A DNA stretch of 64,000 nucleotides from Bathymodiolus brooksi (Eukaryota; Mollusca; Bivalvia; Mytilida; Modiolidae), in contig OY804583.1 of assembly GCA_963680875.1 (NCBI GenBank), positions 37,693,982 through 37,757,981 on the forward strand, in the 5' to 3' direction. The position numbers and the translations under genes were made by a program. Position 1 is the first letter of the stretch, and every line of letters begins with the position of its first letter. Below the pieces are notes generated by a model. It saw only the letters and a program-made list of their open reading frames with translations, was not told the DNA's origin and made no database searches. This document shows, one piece after another, positions 48,923-62,500 of this stretch.

Positions 48923-51614
48923 CTGGGTTTAACTAGTTTTATTAGCCTAAAGCTCCCCTCTTAGTGAAACACTGCGTTCATAGAAGTGCTTCCCACATGT
49001 GACTTCAATAAAAAGTGGCTGGGTTTAACTAGTTTTATTGACCTAAAGCTTCCCTCTTAGTGAAACACTGCGTTCATAGAAGTGCTTCCCACATGCGACT
49101 TCAATAACAAGTGGCTGGGTTTAACTAGTTTTATTGACCTAAAGCTCCCCTCTTAGTGAAGCACTGCGTTCATAGAAGTGCTTCCCACATGTGACTTCAA
49201 TAAAAAGTGGCTGGGTTTAACTAGTTTTATTGACCTAAAGCTTCCCTCTTAGTCAAACACTGCGTTCATAGAAGTGCTTCCCACATGTGACTTCAATAAA
49301 AAAGTGGCTGGGTTTAACTAGTTTTATTGACCTAAATCTCCCCTCTTAGTGAAACACTGTGTTCATAGAAGTGCTCTCCACATGTGACTTCAATAAAAAG
49401 TGGCTGGGTTTAACTAGTTTTATTGACCTAAAGCTCCCCTCTTATTGAAACACTGCATTCATAGAAGTGCTTCCCACATGTGACTTCAATAAAAGGTGGT
49501 TGGGTTTAACTAGTTTTATTGACCTAAAAGCTCCCCTCTTAGTGAAACACTGCATTCATAGAAGTGCTTCCCACATGTGACTTCAATAAAAAGTGGCTGG
49601 CTTTAACTAGTTTTATTGACCTAAAGCACCCCTCTTAGTGAAACACTGCGTTCATAGAAGTGCTTCCCACATGTGACTTCAATAAAAAGTGGCTGGGTTT
49701 AACTAGTTTTATTGACCTAAAGCTCCCCTCTTAGTGAAACACTGCGTTCATAGAAGTGCTTCCCACATGCGACTTCAATAACAAGTGACTGGGTTTAACT
49801 AGTTTTATTGACCTAAAGCTCCCCTCTTAGTGAAGCACTGCGTTCATAGAAGTGCTTCCCACATGTGACTTCAATAAAAAGTGGCTGGGTTTAACTAGTT
49901 TTATTGACCTAAAGCTTCCCTCTTAGTCAAACACTGCGTTCATAGAAGTGCTTCCCACATGTGACTTCAATAAAAAGTGGCTGGGTTTAACTAGTTTTAT
50001 TGACCTAAATCTCCCCTCTTAGTGAAACACTGTGTTCATAGAAGTGCTCTCCACATGTGACTTCAATAAAAAGTGGCTGGGTTTAACTAGTTTTATTGAC
50101 CTAAAGCTCCCCTCTAGGTGAAACACTGCGTTCATAGAAGTGCTTCCCACATGTGACTTCAATAAAAAGTGGCTGGGTTTAACTAGTTTTATTGACCTAA
50201 AGCTCCCCTCTTAGTGAAACACTGCGTTCATAGAAGTGCTTCACACATGTGACTTCATTAAAAAGTGGCTGGGTTTAACTAGTTTTATTGACCTAAAGCT
50301 CCCCTCTTAGTGAAACACTGCATTCATAGAAGTGCTTCCCACATGTGACTTCAATAAAAAGTGGCTGGATTTAACTAGTTTTATTGACCTAAAGCTCCCC
50401 TCTTAGTGAAACACTGCGTTCATAGAAGTGCTTCCCACATGTGACTTCAATCAAAAGTGGCTGGGTTTAACTAGTTTTATTGACCTAAAGCTCCCCTCTT
50501 ATTGAAACACTGCATTCATAGAATTGCTTCCCACATGTGACTTCAATAAAAGGTGGCTGGGTTTAACTAGTTTTATTGACCTAAAAGCTCCCCTCTAGGT
50601 GAAACACTGCATTCATAGAAGTGCTTCCCACATGTGACTTCAATAAAAAGTGGCTGGGTTTAACTAGTTTTATTGACCTAAAGCACCCCTCTTAGTGAAA
50701 CACTGCGTTCATAGAAGTGCTTCCCACATGTGACTTCAATAAAAAGTGGCTGGGTTTAACTAGTTTTATTGACCTAAAGCTCCCCTCTTAGTGAAACACT
50801 GCGTTCATAGAAGTGCTTCCCACATGTGACTTCTATAAAAAGTGGCTGGGTTTAACTAGTTTTATTGACCTAAAACTCCCCTCTAGGTGAAACACTGCAT
50901 TCATAGAAGTGCTTCCCACATGTGACTTCAATAAAAAGTGGCTGGGTTTAACTAGTTTTATTGACCTAAAGCTCCCCTCTTAGTGAAACACTCCGTTCAT
51001 AGAAGTGCTTCCCACACGTGACTTCATTAAAAAGTGGCTGGGTTTAACTAGTTTTATTGACCTAAAGCTCCCCTCTTAGTGAAACACTGCGATCATAGAA
51101 GTGCTTCCCACATGTGACTTCATTAAAAAGTGGCTGGGTTTAACTAGTTTTATTGACCTAAAGCTCCCCTCTAGGTGAAACACTGCGTTCATAGAAGTGC
51201 TTCCCACATGTGACTTCAATAAAAAGTGGCTGGGTTTAACTAGTTTTATTGACCTAAAGATCCCCTCTTATTGAAACACTGCATTCATAGAAGTGCTTCC
51301 CACATGTGACTTCAATAAAAGGTGGTTGGGTTTAACTAGTTTTATTGACCTAAAAGCTCCCCTCTAGGTGAAACACTGCATTCATAGAAGTGCTTCCCAC
51401 ATGTGACTTCAATAAAAAGTGGCTGGGTTTAACTAGTTTTATTGACCTAAAGCACCCCTCTTAGTGAAACACTGCGTTCATAGAAGTGCTTCCCACATGT
51501 GACTTCAATAAAAAGTGGCTGGGTTTAACTAGTTTTATTGACCTAAAGCTCCCCTCTTAGTGAAACACTGCATTCATAGAAGTGCTTCCCACATGTGACT
51601 TCAATAAAAAGTGG
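48923..51614 (+). repeat. Right-domain HOR, copy 1 (28 monomers, 2692 bp)
   Basis: The unit starts with the ATTAGCC (type E) monomer. It runs through F (CATGCGAC, AATAACAAG), G, H with AAAAAAGTGG, I (AAATCTCCCC with GCTCTCCAC), CTTATTG, a B-like monomer, GGCTGGCTTT and D. A second F-G-H-I run follows. Then come GCTTCACACATG, GGATTTAAC, CAATCAAAAG, GAATTGCTT, B, D, TTCTATAAAAAG, CTCCGTTC with CACACGTG, K, AAAGATCCCC, B and D. The second F-G-H-I run (about 49.7-50.1 kb) has a private GTGACTGGG change. Confidence 0.86.
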
Positions 51615-53922
51615 CTGGGTTTAACTAGTTTTATTAGCCTAAAGCTCCCCTCTTAGTGAAACACTGCGTTCATAGAAGTGCTTCCCACATGTGACTTCAA
51701 TAAAAAGTGGCTGGGTTTAACTAGTTTTATTGACCTAAAGCTTCCCTCTTAGTGAAACACTGCGTTCATAGAAGTGCTTCCCACATGCGACTTCAATAAC
51801 AAGTGGCTGGGTTTAACTAGTTTTATTGACCTAAAGCTCCCCTCTTAGTGAAGCACTGCGTTCATAGAAGTGCTTCCCACATGTGACTTCAATAAAAAGT
51901 GGCTGGGTTTAACTAGTTTTATTGACCTAAAGCTTCCCTCTTAGTCAAACACTGCGTTCATAGAAGTGCTTCCCACATGTGACTTCAATAAAAAAGTGGC
52001 TGGGTTTAACTAGTTTTATTGACCTAAATCTCCCCTCTTAGTGAAACACTGTGTTCATAGAAGTGCTCTCCACATGTGACTTCAATAAAAAGTGGCTGGG
52101 TTTAACTAGTTTTATTGACCTAAAGCTCCCCTCTTATTGAAACACTGCATTCATAGAAGTGCTTCCCACATGTGACTTCAATAAAAGGTGGTTGGGTTTA
52201 ACTAGTTTTATTGACCTAAAAGCTCCCCTCTTAGTGAAACACTGCATTCATAGAAGTGCTTCCCACATGTGACTTCAATAAAAAGTGGCTGGGTTTAACT
52301 AGTTTTATTGACCTAAAGCTCCCCTCTTAGTGAAACACTGTGTTCATAGAAGTGCTTCCCACATGTGACTTCAATAAAAAGTGGCTGGGTTTAACTAGTT
52401 TTATTGACCTAAAGCTCCCCTCTAGGTGAAACACTGCGTTCATAGAAGTGCTTCCCACATGTGACTTCAATAAAAAGTGGCTGGGTTTAACTAGTTTTAT
52501 TGACCTAAAGCTCCCCTCTTAGTGAAACACTGCGTTCATAGAAGTGCTTCACACATGTGACTTCATTAAAAAGTGGCTGGGTTTAACTAGTTTTATTGAC
52601 CTAAAGCTCCCCTCTTAGTGAAACACTGCATTCATAGAAGTGCTTCCCACATGTGACTTCAATAAAAAGTGGCTGGATTTAACTAGTTTTATTGACCTAA
52701 AGCTCCCCTCTTAGTGAAACACTGCGTTCATAGAAGTGCTTCCCACATGTGACTTCAATCAAAAGTGGCTGGGTTTAACTAGTTTTATTGACCTAAAGCT
52801 CCCCTCTTATTGAAACACTGCATTCATAGAATTGCTTCCCACATGTGACTTCAATAAAAGGTGGCTGGGTTTAACTAGTTTTATTGACCTAAAAGCTCCC
52901 CTCTAGGTGAAACACTGCATTCATAGAAGTGCTTCCCACATGTGACTTCAATAAAAAGTGGCTGGGTTTAACTAGTTTTATTGACCTAAAGCACCCCTCT
53001 TAGTGAAACACTGCGTTCATAGAAGTGCTTCCCACATGTGACTTCAATAAAAAGTGGCTGGGTTTAACTAGTTTTATTGACCTAAAGCTCCCCTCTTAGT
53101 GAAACACTGCGTTCATAGAAGTGCTTCCCACATGTGACTTCTATAAAAAGTGGCTGGGTTTAACTAGTTTTATTGACCTAAAACTCCCCTCTAGGTGAAA
53201 CACTGCATTCATAGAAGTGCTTCCCACATGTGACTTCAATAAAAAGTGGCTGGGTTTAACTAGTTTTATTGACCTAAAGCTCCCCTCTTAGTGAAACACT
53301 CCGTTCATAGAAGTGCTTCCCACACGTGACTTCATTAAAAAGTGGCTGGGTTTAACTAGTTTTATTGACCTAAAGCTCCCCTCTTAGTGAAACACTGCGT
53401 TCATAGAAGTGCTTCCCACATGTGACTTCATTAAAAAGTGGCTGGGTTTAACTAGTTTTATTGACCTAAAGCTCCCCTCTAGGTGAAACACTGCGTTCAT
53501 AGAAGTGCTTCCCACATGTGACTTCAATAAAAAGTGGCTGGGTTTAACTAGTTTTATTGACCTAAAGATCCCCTCTTATTGAAACACTGCATTCATAGAA
53601 GTGCTTCCCACATGTGACTTCAATAAAAGGTGGTTGGGTTTAACTAGTTTTATTGACCTAAAAGCTCCCCTCTAGGTGAAACACTGCATTCATAGAAGTG
53701 CTTCCCACATGTGACTTCAATAAAAAGTGGCTGGGTTTAACTAGTTTTATTGACCTAAAGCACCCCTCTTAGTGAAACACTGCGTTCATAGAAGTGCTTC
53801 CCACATGTGACTTCAATAAAAAGTGGCTGGGTTTAACTAGTTTTATTGACCTAAAGCTCCCCTCTTAGTGAAACACTGCATTCATAGAAGTGCTTCCCAC
53901 ATGTGACTTCAATAAAAAGTGG
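51615..53922 (+). repeat. Right-domain HOR, copy 2 (24 monomers, 2308 bp)
   Basis: Same order as 48923-51614 but exactly four monomers (384 bp) shorter. The second F-G-H-I run and its D monomer are missing and replaced by one hybrid monomer, CCCCTCTTAG with ACTGTGTTC, near 52320. This monomer looks like a fusion of a plain 5' half with a type-I 3' portion. Downstream markers GCTTCACACATG, GGATTTAAC, CAATCAAAAG, TTCTATAAAAAG and CACACGTG (53321) all return in order. Confidence 0.85.
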
Positions 53923-56518
53923 CTGGGTTTAACTAGTTTTATTAGCCTAAAGCTCCCCTCTTAGTGAAACACTGCGTTCATAGAAGTGCTTCCCACATGT
54001 GACTTCAATAAAAAGTGGCTGGGTTTAACTAGTTTTATTGACCTAAAGCTTCCCTCTTAGTGAAACACTGCGTTCATAGAAGTGCTTCCCACATGCGACT
54101 TCAATAACAAGTGGCTGGGTTTAACTAGTTTTATTGACCTAAAGCTCCCCTCTTAGTGAAGCACTGCGTTCATAGAAGTGCTTCCCACATGTGACTTCAA
54201 TAAAAAGTGGCTGGGTTTAACTAGTTTTATTGACCTAAAGCTTCCCTCTTAGTCAAACACTGCGTTCATAGAAGTGCTTCCCACATGTGACTTCAATAAA
54301 AAAGTGGCTGGGTTTAACTAGTTTTATTGACCTAAATCTCCCCTCTTAGTGAAACACTGTGTTCATAGAAGTGCTCTCCACATGTGACTTCAATAAAAAG
54401 TGGCTGGGTTTAACTAGTTTTATTGACCTAAAGCTCCCCTCTTATTGAAACACTGCATTCATAGAAGTGCTTCCCACATGTGACTTCAATAAAAGGTGGT
54501 TGGGTTTAACTAGTTTTATTGACCTAAAAGCTCCCCTCTTAGTGAAACACTGCATTCATAGAAGTGCTTCCCACATGTGACTTCAATAAAAAGTGGCTGG
54601 CTTTAACTAGTTTTATTGACCTAAAGCACCCCTCTTAGTGAAACACTGCGTTCATAGAAGTGCTTCCCACATGTGACTTCAATAAAAAGTGGCTGGGTTT
54701 AACTAGTTTTATTGACCTAAAGCTCCCCTCTTAGTGAAACACTGCGTTCATAGAAGTGCTTCCCACATGCGACTTCAATAACAAGTGGCTGGGTTTAACT
54801 AGTTTTATTGACCTAAAGCTCCCCTCTTAGTGAAGCACTGCGTTCATAGAAGTGCTTCCCACATGTGACTTCAATAAAAAGTGGCTGGGTTTAACTAGTT
54901 TTATTGACCTAAAGCTTCCCTCTTAGTCAAACACTGCGTTCATAGAAGTGCTTCCCACATGTGACTTCAATAAAAAGTGGCTGGGTTTAACTAGTTTTAT
55001 TGACCTAAATCTCCCCTCTTAGTGAAACACTGTGTTCATAGAAGTGCTCTCCACATGTGACTTCAATAAAAAGTGGCTGGGTTTAACTAGTTTTATTGAC
55101 CTAAAGCTCCCCTCTAGGTGAAACACTGCGTTCATAGAAGTGCTTCCCACATGTGACTTCAATAAAAAGTGGCTGGGTTTAACTAGTTTTATTGACCTAA
55201 AGCTCCCCTCTTAGTGAAACACTGCGTTCATAGAAGTGCTTCACACATGTGACTTCATTAAAAAGTGGCTGGGTTTAACTAGTTTTATTGACCTAAAGCT
55301 CCCCTCTTAGTGAAACACTGCATTCATAGAAGTGCTTCCCACATGTGACTTCAATAAAAAGTGGCTGGATTTAACTAGTTTTATTGACCTAAAGCTCCCC
55401 TCTTAGTGAAACACTGCGTTCATAGAAGTGCTTCCCACATGTGACTTCAATCAAAAGTGGCTGGGTTTAACTAGTTTTATTGACCTAAAGCTCCCCTCTT
55501 ATTGAAACACTGCATTCATAGAATTGCTTCCCACATGTGACTTCAATAAAAGGTGGCTGGGTTTAACTAGTTTTATTGACCTAAAAGCTCCCCTCTAGGT
55601 GAAACACTGCATTCATAGAAGTGCTTCCCACATGTGACTTCAATAAAAAGTGGCTGGGTTTAACTAGTTTTATTGACCTAAAGCACCCCTCTTAGTGAAA
55701 CACTGCGTTCATAGAAGTGCTTCCCACATGTGACTTCAATAAAAAGTGGCTGGGTTTAACTAGTTTTATTGACCTAAAGCTCCCCTCTTAGTGAAACACT
55801 GCGTTCATAGAAGTGCTTCCCACATGTGACTTCTATAAAAAGTGGCTGGGTTTAACTAGTTTTATTGACCTAAAACTCCCCTCTAGGTGAAACACTGCAT
55901 TCATAGAAGTGCTTCCCACATGTGACTTCAATAAAAAGTGGCTGGGTTTAACTAGTTTTATTGACCTAAAGCTCCCCTCTTAGTGAAACACTCCGTTCAT
56001 AGAAGTGCTTCCCACACGTGACTTCATTAAAAAGTGGCTGGGTTTAACTAGTTTTATTGACCTAAAGCTCCCCTCTAGGTGAAACACTGCGTTCATAGAA
56101 GTGCTTCCCACATGTGACTTCAATAAAAAGTGGCTGGGTTTAACTAGTTTTATTGACCTAAAGCTCCCCTCTTATTGAAACACTGCATTCATAGAAGTGC
56201 TTCCCACATGTGACTTCAATAAAAGGTGGCTGGGTTTAACTAGTTTTATTGACCTAAAAGCTCCCCTCTAGGTGAAACACTGCATTCATAGTAGTGCTTC
56301 CCACATGTGACTTCAATAAAAAGTGGCTGGGTTTAACTAGTTTTATTGACCTAAAGCACCCCTCTTAGTGAAACACTGCGTTCATAGAAGTGCTTCCCAC
56401 ATGTGACTTCAATAAAAAGTGGCTGGGTTTAACTAGTTTTATTGACCTAAAGCTCCCCTCTTAGTGAAACACTGCATTCATAGAAGTGCTTCCCACATGT
56501 GACTTCAATAAAAAGTGG
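53923..56518 (+). repeat. Right-domain HOR, copy 3 (27 monomers, 2596 bp)
   Basis: Retains the second F-G-H-I run absent from copy 2. It lacks the K monomer that follows CACACGTG in copies 1 and 2, going straight from 56013-56020 to CTCTAGGTG. It also has AAAGCTCCCC where the others have AAAGATCCCC, and GTAGTGCTT at 56291. Its right part (from about 54.8 kb) recurs 4710 bp downstream. Confidence 0.84.
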
Positions 56519-58600
56519 CTGGGTTTAACTAGTTTTATTAGCCTAAAGCTCCCCTCTTAGTGAAACACTGTGTTCATAGAAGTGCTTCCCACATGTGACT
56601 TCAATAAAAAGTGGCTGGGTTTAACTAGTTTTATTGACCTAAAGCTTCCCTCTTAGTCAAACACTGCGTTCATAGAAGTGCTTCCCACATGTGACTTCAA
56701 TAAAAAGTGGCTGGGTTTAACTAGTTTTATTGACCTAAATCTCCCCTCTTAGTGAAACACTGTGCTCATAGAAGTGCTCTCCACATGTGACTTCAATAAA
56801 AAGTGGCTGGGTTTAACTAGTTTTATTGACCTAAAGCTCCCCTCTAGGTGAAACACTGCGTTCATAGAAGTGCTTCCCACATGTGACTTCAATAAAAAGT
56901 GGCTGGGTTTAACTAGTTTTATTGACCTAAAGCTCCCCTCTTAGTGAAACACTGCGTTCATAGAAGTGCTTCCCACATGTGACTTCAATAAAAAGTGGCT
57001 GGATTTAACTAGTTTTATTGACCTAAAGCTCCCCTCTTAGTGAAACACTGCGTTCATAGAAGTGCTTCCCACATGTGACTTCATTAAAAAGTGGCTGGGT
57101 TTAACTAGTTTTATTGACCTAAAGCTCCCCTCTAGGTGAAACACTGCATTCATAGAAGTGCTTCCCACATGTGACTTCAATAAAAAGTGGCTGGGTTTAA
57201 CTAGTTTTATTGACCTAAAGCTCCCCTCTTATTGAAACACTGCATTCATAGAATTGCTTCCCACATGTGACTTCAATAAAAAGTGGCTGGGTTTAACTAG
57301 TTTTATTGACCTAAAAGCTCCCCTCTAGGTGAAACACTGCATTCATAGAAGTGCTTCCCACATGTGACTTCAATAAAAAGTGGCTGGGTTTAACTAGTTT
57401 TATTGACCTAAAGCACCCCTCTTAGTGAAACACTGCGTTCATAGAAGTGCTTCCCACATGTGACTTCAATAAAAAGTGGCTGGGTTTAACTAGTTTTATT
57501 GACCTAAAGCTCCCCTCTTAGTGAAACACTGCGTTCATAGAAGTGCTTCCCACATGTGACTTCAATAAAAAGTGGCTGGGTTTAACTAGTTTTATTGACC
57601 TAAAACTCCCCTCTAGGTGAAACACTGCATTCATAGAAGTGCTTCCCACATGTGACTTCAATAAAAAGTGCCTGGGTTTAACTAGTTTTATTGACCTAAA
57701 GCTCCCCTCTTAGTGAAACACTGCGTTCATAGAAGTGCTTCCCACATGTGACTTCATTAAAAAGTGGCTGGGTTTAACTAGTTTTATTGACCTAAAGCTC
57801 CCCTCTAGGTGAAACACTGCGTTCATAGAAGTGCTTCCCACATGTGACTTCAATAAAAAGTGGCTGGGTTTAACTAGTTTTATTGACCTAAAGCTCCCCT
57901 CTTATTGAAACACTGCATTCATAGAAGTGCTTCCCACATGTGACTTCAATAAAAGGTGGCTGGGTTTAACTAGTTTTATTGACCTAAAAGCTCCCCTCTA
58001 GGTGAAACACTGCATTCATAGAAGTGCTTCCCACATGTGACTTCAATAAAAAGTGGCTGGGTTTAACTAGTTTTATTGACCTAAAGCACCCCTCTTAGTG
58101 AAACACTGCGTTCATAGAAGTGCTTCCCACATGTGACTTCAATAAAAAGTGGCTGGGTTTAACTAGTTTTATTGACCTAAAGCTCCCCTCTTAGTGAAAC
58201 ACTGCATTCATAGAAGTGCTTCCCACATGTGACTTCAATAAAAAGTGGCTGGGTTTAACTAGTTTTATTAGCCTAAAGCTCCCCTCTTAGTGAAACACTG
58301 CGTTCATAGAAGTGCTTCCCACATGTGACTTCAATAAAAAGTGGCTGGGTTTAACTAGTTTTATTGACCTAAAGCTGCCCTCTTAGTGAAACACTTCGTT
58401 CATAGAAGTGCTTCCCACATGTGACTTCAATAACAAGTGGCTGGGTTTAACTAGTTTTATTGACCTAAAGCTCCCCTCTTAGTGAAGCGCTGCGTTCATA
58501 GAGGTGCTTCCCACATGTGACTTCAATAAAAAGTGGCTGGGTTTAACTAGTTTTATTGACCTAAAGCTTCCCTCTTAGTCAAACACTGCGTTCATAGAAG
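54790..58600 (+). repeat. Block duplicated at 59.5-63.7 kb, left copy
   Basis: Two colinear segments. About 54.8-56.6 kb recurs at an offset of 4710 bp: GAATTGCTT 55521 and 60231, CTCCGTTC 55991 and 60701, GTAGTGCTT 56291 and 61001, ATTAGCC 56537 and 61247. About 56.7-58.6 kb recurs at 5094-5190 bp: GTGCTCATAG 56764 and 61954, GAATTGCTT 57251 and 62345, GTGCCTGGG 57669 and 62762, ATTAGCC 58267 and 63361, GAGGTGC 58501 and 63595. The 384-bp difference between 4710 and 5094 equals four monomers. Limits are approximate. Confidence 0.78.
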
Positions 58601-59500
58601 TGCTCTCCATATGTGACTTCAATAAAAAGTGGCTGGGTTTAACTAGTTTTATTGACCAAAAGCTACCCTCTTAGTGAAACACTGCGTTCATAGAAGTGCT
58701 TCCCACATGTGACTTCAATAACAAGTGGCTGGGTTTAACTAGTTTTATTGACCTAAAGCTCCCCTCTTAGTGAAGCACTGCGTTCATAGAAGTGCTTCCC
58801 ACATGTGACTTCAATAAAAAGTGGCTGGGTTTAACTAGTTTTATTGACCTAAAGCTTCCCTCTTAGTCAAACACTGCGTTCATAGAAGTGCTTCCCACAT
58901 GTGACTTCAATAAAAAGTGGCTGGGTTTAACTAGTTTTATTGACCTAAATCTCCCCTCTTAGTGAAACACTGTGTTCATAGAAGTGCTCTCCACATGTGA
59001 CTTCAATAAAAAGTGGCTGGGTTTAACTAGTTTTATTGACCTAAAGCTCCCCTCTTATTGAAACACTGCATTCATAGAAGTGCTTCCCACATGTGACTTC
59101 AATAAAAGGTGGTTGGGTTTAACTAGTTTTATTGACCTAAAAGCTCCCCTCTTAGTGAAACACTGCATTCATAGAAGTGCTTCCCACATGTGACTTCAAT
59201 AAAAAGTGGCTGGCTTTAACTAGTTTTATTGACCTAAAGCACCCCTCTTAGTGAAACACTGCGTTCATAGAAGTGCTTCCCACATGTGACTTCAATAAAA
59301 AGTGGCTGGGTTTAACTAGTTTTATTGACCTAAAGCACCCCTCTTAGTGAAACACTGCGTTCATAGAAGTGCTTCCCACATGTGACTTCAATAAAAAGTG
59401 GCTGGGTTTAACTAGTTTTATTGACCTAAAAGCTCCCCTCTTAGTGAAACACTGCGTTCATAGAAGTGCTTCCCACATGCGACTTCAATAAAAAGTGGCT
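58600..59500 (+). repeat. F-G-H-I cassette between the two duplicated blocks
   Basis: About nine monomers: AATAACAAG, GAAGCACTG, CTTAGTCAAAC, AAATCTCCCC with GCTCTCCAC, CTTATTG with GGTTGGG, a B-like monomer, GGCTGGCTTT, two type-D copies and another B-like monomer. The series matches 49.1-49.7 kb and 54.1-54.7 kb apart from a second type-D monomer near 59336. A private GACCAAAAGC change is near 58656. Confidence 0.7.
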
Positions 59501-62500
59501 GGCTTTAACTAGTTTTATTGACCTAAAGCTCCCCTCTTAGTGAAGCACTGCGTTCATAGAAGTGCTTCCCACATGTGACTTCAATAAAAAGTGGCTGGGT
59601 TTAACTAGTTTTATTGACCTAAAGCTTCCCTCTTAGTCAAACACTGCGTTCATAGAAGTGCTTCCCACATGTGACTTCAATAAAAAGTGGCTGGGTTTAA
59701 CTAGTTTTATTGACCTAAATCTCCCCTCTTAGTGAAACACTGTGTTCATAGAAGTGCTCTCCACATGTGACTTCAATAACAAGTGGCTGGGTTTAACTAG
59801 TTTTATTGACCTAAAGCTCCCCTCTAGGTGAAACACTGCGTTCATAGAAGTGCTTCCCACATGTGACTTCAATAAACAGTGGCTGTGTTTAACTAGTTTT
59901 ATTGACCTAAAGCTCCCCTCTTAGTGAAACACTGCGTTCATAGAAGTGCTTCCCACATGTGACTTCATTAAAAAGTGGCTGGGTTTAACTAGTTTTATTG
60001 ACCTAAAGCTCCCCTCTTAGTGAAACACTGCATTCATAGAAGTGCTTCCCACATGTGACTTCAATAAAAAGTGGCTGGATTTAACTAGTTTTATTGACCT
60101 AAAGCTCCCCTCTTAGTGAAACACTGCGTTCATAGAAGTGCTTCCCACATGTGACTTCAATAAAAAGTGGCTGGGTTTAACTAGTTTTATTGACCTAAAG
60201 CTCCCCTCTTATTGAAACACTGCATTCATAGAATTGCTTCCCACATGTGACTTCAATAAAAGGTGGCTGGGTTTAACTAGTTTTATTGACCTAAAAGCTC
60301 CCCTCTAGGTGAAACACTGCATTCATAGAAGTGCTTCCCACATGTGACTTCAATAAAAAGTGGCTGGGTTTAACTAGTTTTATTGACCTAAAGCACCCCT
60401 CTTAGTGAAACACTGCGTTCATAGAAGTGCTTCCCACATGTGACTTCAATAAAAAGTGGCTGGGTTTAACTAGTTTTATTGACCTAAAGCTCCCCTCTTA
60501 GTGAAACACTGCGTTCATAGAAGTGCTTCCCACATGTGACTTCAATAAAAAGTGGCTGGGTTTAACTAGTTTTATTGACCTAAAACTCCCCTCTAGGTGA
60601 AACACTGCATTCATAGAAGTGCTTCCCACATGTGACTTCAATAAAAAGTGGCTGGGTTTAACTAGTTTTATTGACCTAAAGCTCCCCTCTTAGTGAAACA
60701 CTCCGTTCATAGAAGTGCTTCCCACACGTGACTTCATTAAAAAGTGGCTGGGTTTAACTAGTTTTATTGACCTAAAGCTCCCCTCTAGGTGAAACACTGC
60801 GTTCATAGAAGTGCTTCCCACATGTGACTTCAATAAAAAGTGGCTGGGTTTAACTAGTCTTATTGACCTAAAGCTCCCCTCTTATTGAAACACTGCATTC
60901 ATAGAAGTGCTTCCCACATGTGACTTCAATAAAAGGTGGCTGGGTTTAACTAGTTTTATTGACCTAAAAGCTCCCCTCTAGGTGAAACACTGCATTCATA
61001 GTAGTGCTTCCCACATGTGACTTCAATAAAAAGTGGCTGGGTTTAACTAGTTTTATTGACCTAAAGCACCCCTCTTAGTGAAACACTGCGTTCATAGAAG
61101 TGCTTCCCACATGTGACTTCAATAAAAAGTGGCTGGGTTTAACTAGTTTTATTGACCTAAAGCTCCCCTCTTAGTGAAACACTGCATTCATAGAAGTGCT
61201 TCCCACATGTGACTTCAATAAAAAGTGGCTGGGTTTAACTAGTTTTATTAGCCTAAAGCTCCCCTCTTAGTGAAACACTGTGTTCATAGAAGTGCTTCCC
61301 ACATGTGACTTCAATAAAAAGTGGCTGGGTTTAACTAGTTTTATTGACCTAAAGCTGCCCTCTTAGTGAAACACTGCGTTCATAGAAGTGCTTCCCACAT
61401 GTGACTTCAATAACAAGTGGCTGGGTTTAACTAGTTTTATTGACCTAAAGCTCCCCTCTTAGTGAAGCACTGCGTTCATAGAAGTGCTTCCCACATGTGA
61501 CTTCAATAAAAAGTGGCTGGGTTTAACTAGTTTTATTGACCTAAAGCTTCCCTCTTAGTCAAACACTGCGTTCATAGAAGTGCTCTCCACATGTGACTTC
61601 AATAAAAAGTGGCTGGGTTTAACTAGTTTTATTGACCTAAAGCTCCCCTCTAGGTGAAACACTGCATTCATAGAAGTGCTTCCCACATGTGACTTCAATA
61701 AAAAGTGGCTGGGTTTAACTAGTTTTATTGACCTAAAACTCCCCTCTTAGTGAAACACTGCATTCATAGAAGTGCTTCCCACATGTGACTTCAATAAAAA
61801 GTGGCTGGGTTTAACTAGTTTTATTGACCTAAAGCTTCCCTCTTAGTCAAACACTGCGTTCATAGAAGTGCTTCCCACATGTGACTTCAATAAAAAGTGG
61901 CTGGGTTTAACTAGTTTTATTGACCTAAATCTCCCCTCTTAGTGAAACACTGTGCTCATAGAAGTGCTCTCCACATGTGACTTCAATAAAAAGTGGCTGG
62001 GTTTAACTAGTTTTATTGACCTAAAGCTCCCCTCTAGGTGAAACACTGCGTTCATAGAAGTGCTTCCCACATGTGACTTCAATAAAAAGTGGCTGGATTT
62101 AACTAGTTTTATTGACCTAAAGCTCCCCTCTTAGTGAAACACTGCGTTCATAGAAGTGCTTTCCACATGTGACTTCAATAAAAAGTGGCTGGATTTAACT
62201 AGTTTTATTGACCTAAAGCTCCCCTCTTAGTGAAACACTGCGTTCATAGAAGTGCTTCCCACATGTGACTTCATTAAAAAGTGGCTGGGTTTAACTAGTT
62301 TTATTGACCTAAAGCTCCCCTCTAGGTGAAACACTGCATTCATAGAATTGCTTCCCACATGTGACTTCAATAAAAGGTGGCTGGGTTTAACTAGTTTTAT
62401 TGACCTAAAAGCCCCCCTCTAGGTGAAACACTGCATTCATAGAAGTGCTTCCCACATGTGACTTCAATAAAAAGTGGCTGGGTTTAGCTAGTTTTATTGA

